Of a DNA stretch of 6,582 bases, positions 6,172 to 6,582 are shown piece after piece (the stretch's first letter is position 1; every line of letters starts with the position of its first letter). The translations under genes were made by a program, and so were the position numbers. The notes beneath the pieces are model-generated. The model was not told the origin of the DNA. It saw only the letters and a program-made list of their open reading frames with translations, and searched no databases. Source of the stretch: an uncultured Ignavibacteria bacterium (GTDB taxonomy: Bacteria; Bacteroidota; Ignavibacteria; Ignavibacteriales; Ignavibacteriaceae); assembly GCA_937996765.1 (NCBI GenBank), contig CALKUG010000058.1:1-6582 (forward strand), read 5' to 3'.

Positions 6172-6582
6172 GATTGATTGCCAAACATCAGAGGAACAGC
6201 CAACAATGAGGTCATTGGTGGATGGCCTGATGGAAAACCTGCAGAACGTGGATGTTTTTTCATCTCAGCAAGATTGAGCGATTCACCACTTTCATGAATA
6301 TGACCTAATAAACCAACTCCTTTAGGAGGATGTGCAATACCTGAGTACTGTTGTTCAGTCATACCCAAGTGGAAAAACTTTTCAACACTTCTATCTTCTC
6401 TAAAAACCGCTAAAGCCGCATACTGAGCATCAGTTATTTCCTTTGCTCCTTCGAGTATAATCTGCAGCGTTGAGTCCATTGAGGTTTCTTTTGAAGTTTT
6501 CTCAACGGTTTTTAATATTGTACGCAGATTTTGCATTGTTTTATTAAGTCGTGAAGCACCCGTTTCTAATCCGGAAGCAATT
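6153..6582 (-). CDS. GAF sensor domain of the chemoreceptor, N-terminal part, frameshifted and running off the window
   Basis: The frame is open from the right window edge, so the gene starts outside. ATG at 6536 begins a 127-residue stretch, but the 15 codons before it are also open (IASGLETGASRLNKT), so that Met is probably internal. After a helical linker (LRTILKTVEKTSKE) comes a GAF domain, roughly residues 20-121 in Met-6536 numbering. It contains LQIILEGAKEITDAQYAAL, then GLLGHIHESGESLNLAEM (about 75-92), then HPRSAGFPSGHPPM (95-108) and SLLAVPLMFGNQ (110-121). This HPxSxGFPxxHPPM pattern is that of the GAF domains of DevS/DosT-type sensor kinases. The frame then reads six unrelated residues (SSVTFT) and stops at 6153, while the family continuation LGNLYVSDKKG appears in the other frame from 6171. 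No membrane segment is visible. It is the same gene as the HAMP-MCP part downstream. Confidence 0.82.
   Translation of the reverse strand, partial: IASGLETGASRLNKTMQNLRTILKTVEKTSKETSMDSTLQIILEGAKEITDAQYAALAVFREDRSVEKFFHLGMTEQQYSGIAHPPKGVGLLGHIHESGESLNLAEMKKHPRSAGFPSGHPPMTSLLAVPLMFGNQSSVTFT
6171..6177 (-). other. Apparent one-base deletion (frameshift) inside the GAF domain
   Basis: Reading the - strand, the GAF frame is good up to AAT CAA TC, and the MCP frame is good from CTC GGT AAC onwards, leaving a two-base codon between them. Restoring one base (for example CAA ATC CTC, reading Q-I-L) gives VPLMFGNQILGNLYV. That keeps exactly the seven-residue spacing from the Pro of the VP motif to the (F/L)GN motif that I recall for this GAF subfamily. 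A contraction of AAA to AA is a simple explanation. Whether this is a mutation or a sequencing error cannot be decided here. Confidence 0.8.

Noticed and set aside
6153..6180. Programmed ribosomal frameshift joining the GAF and MCP frames
   Set aside because: No slippery heptamer, downstream pseudoknot or internal Shine-Dalgarno is evident at the junction; a simple one-base deletion or sequencing error explains it more economically.

Overview
The window reads as ordinary chromosomal DNA from a moderately AT-rich bacterium. My best guess is the Bacteroidota/Chlorobiota/Ignavibacteriota lineage. The reasons are a TAnnTTTG-type promoter element ahead of prfA, the codon use, and the look of the proteins. 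A chemoreceptor and a clear Shine-Dalgarno before glgP fit the Ignavibacteria/Kapabacteria side better than typical Bacteroidia. This placement is an inference, since there is no rRNA or other decisive marker here.

Layout. On the + strand, positions 1-3713 hold three tightly packed genes: the 3' part of rfbA/rmlA (glucose-1-phosphate thymidylyltransferase, start outside the window), rfbC/rmlC (dTDP-4-dehydrorhamnose 3,5-epimerase, start overlapping the rfbA stop by one base), and glgP (glycogen/starch phosphorylase, 13 nt further on). A strong hairpin with flanking A and T runs at about 3744-3771 separates glgP from convergent prfA and probably terminates both. On the - strand are prfA (peptide chain release factor 1, 3789-4868) and, upstream of it, a chemoreceptor-like gene that enters from the right edge of the window and ends at 4981. 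A 112-nt gap between these two holds a 13-bp perfect inverted repeat (terminator of the chemoreceptor gene) and a candidate prfA promoter. No gap exceeds about 115 nt, and I see no tRNA, rRNA, CRISPR array, insertion sequence or phage gene.

How the genes relate. GlgP releases glucose-1-phosphate from glycogen, and glucose-1-phosphate is the sugar substrate of RfbA, the first enzyme of dTDP-rhamnose synthesis; RfbC is the third. If the three are co-transcribed, the cluster links glycogen breakdown to the supply of activated sugar for the cell surface. rfbB and rfbD are not in the window. prfA is housekeeping and unrelated.

Most interesting region. The chemoreceptor gene encodes GAF - HAMP - MCP signalling domain in that order, but it is split by an apparent one-base deletion inside the GAF domain at about 6171-6177. 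Once the frame is repaired, the GAF domain carries an HPPM histidine and a downstream LY tyrosine 22 residues apart. As I recall it, that is the arrangement of the haem ligand and distal tyrosine in the mycobacterial DevS/DosT gas sensors. The sequence therefore suggests either a recently broken (or mis-sequenced) chemoreceptor or, if intact, a candidate haem/redox-sensing soluble receptor.
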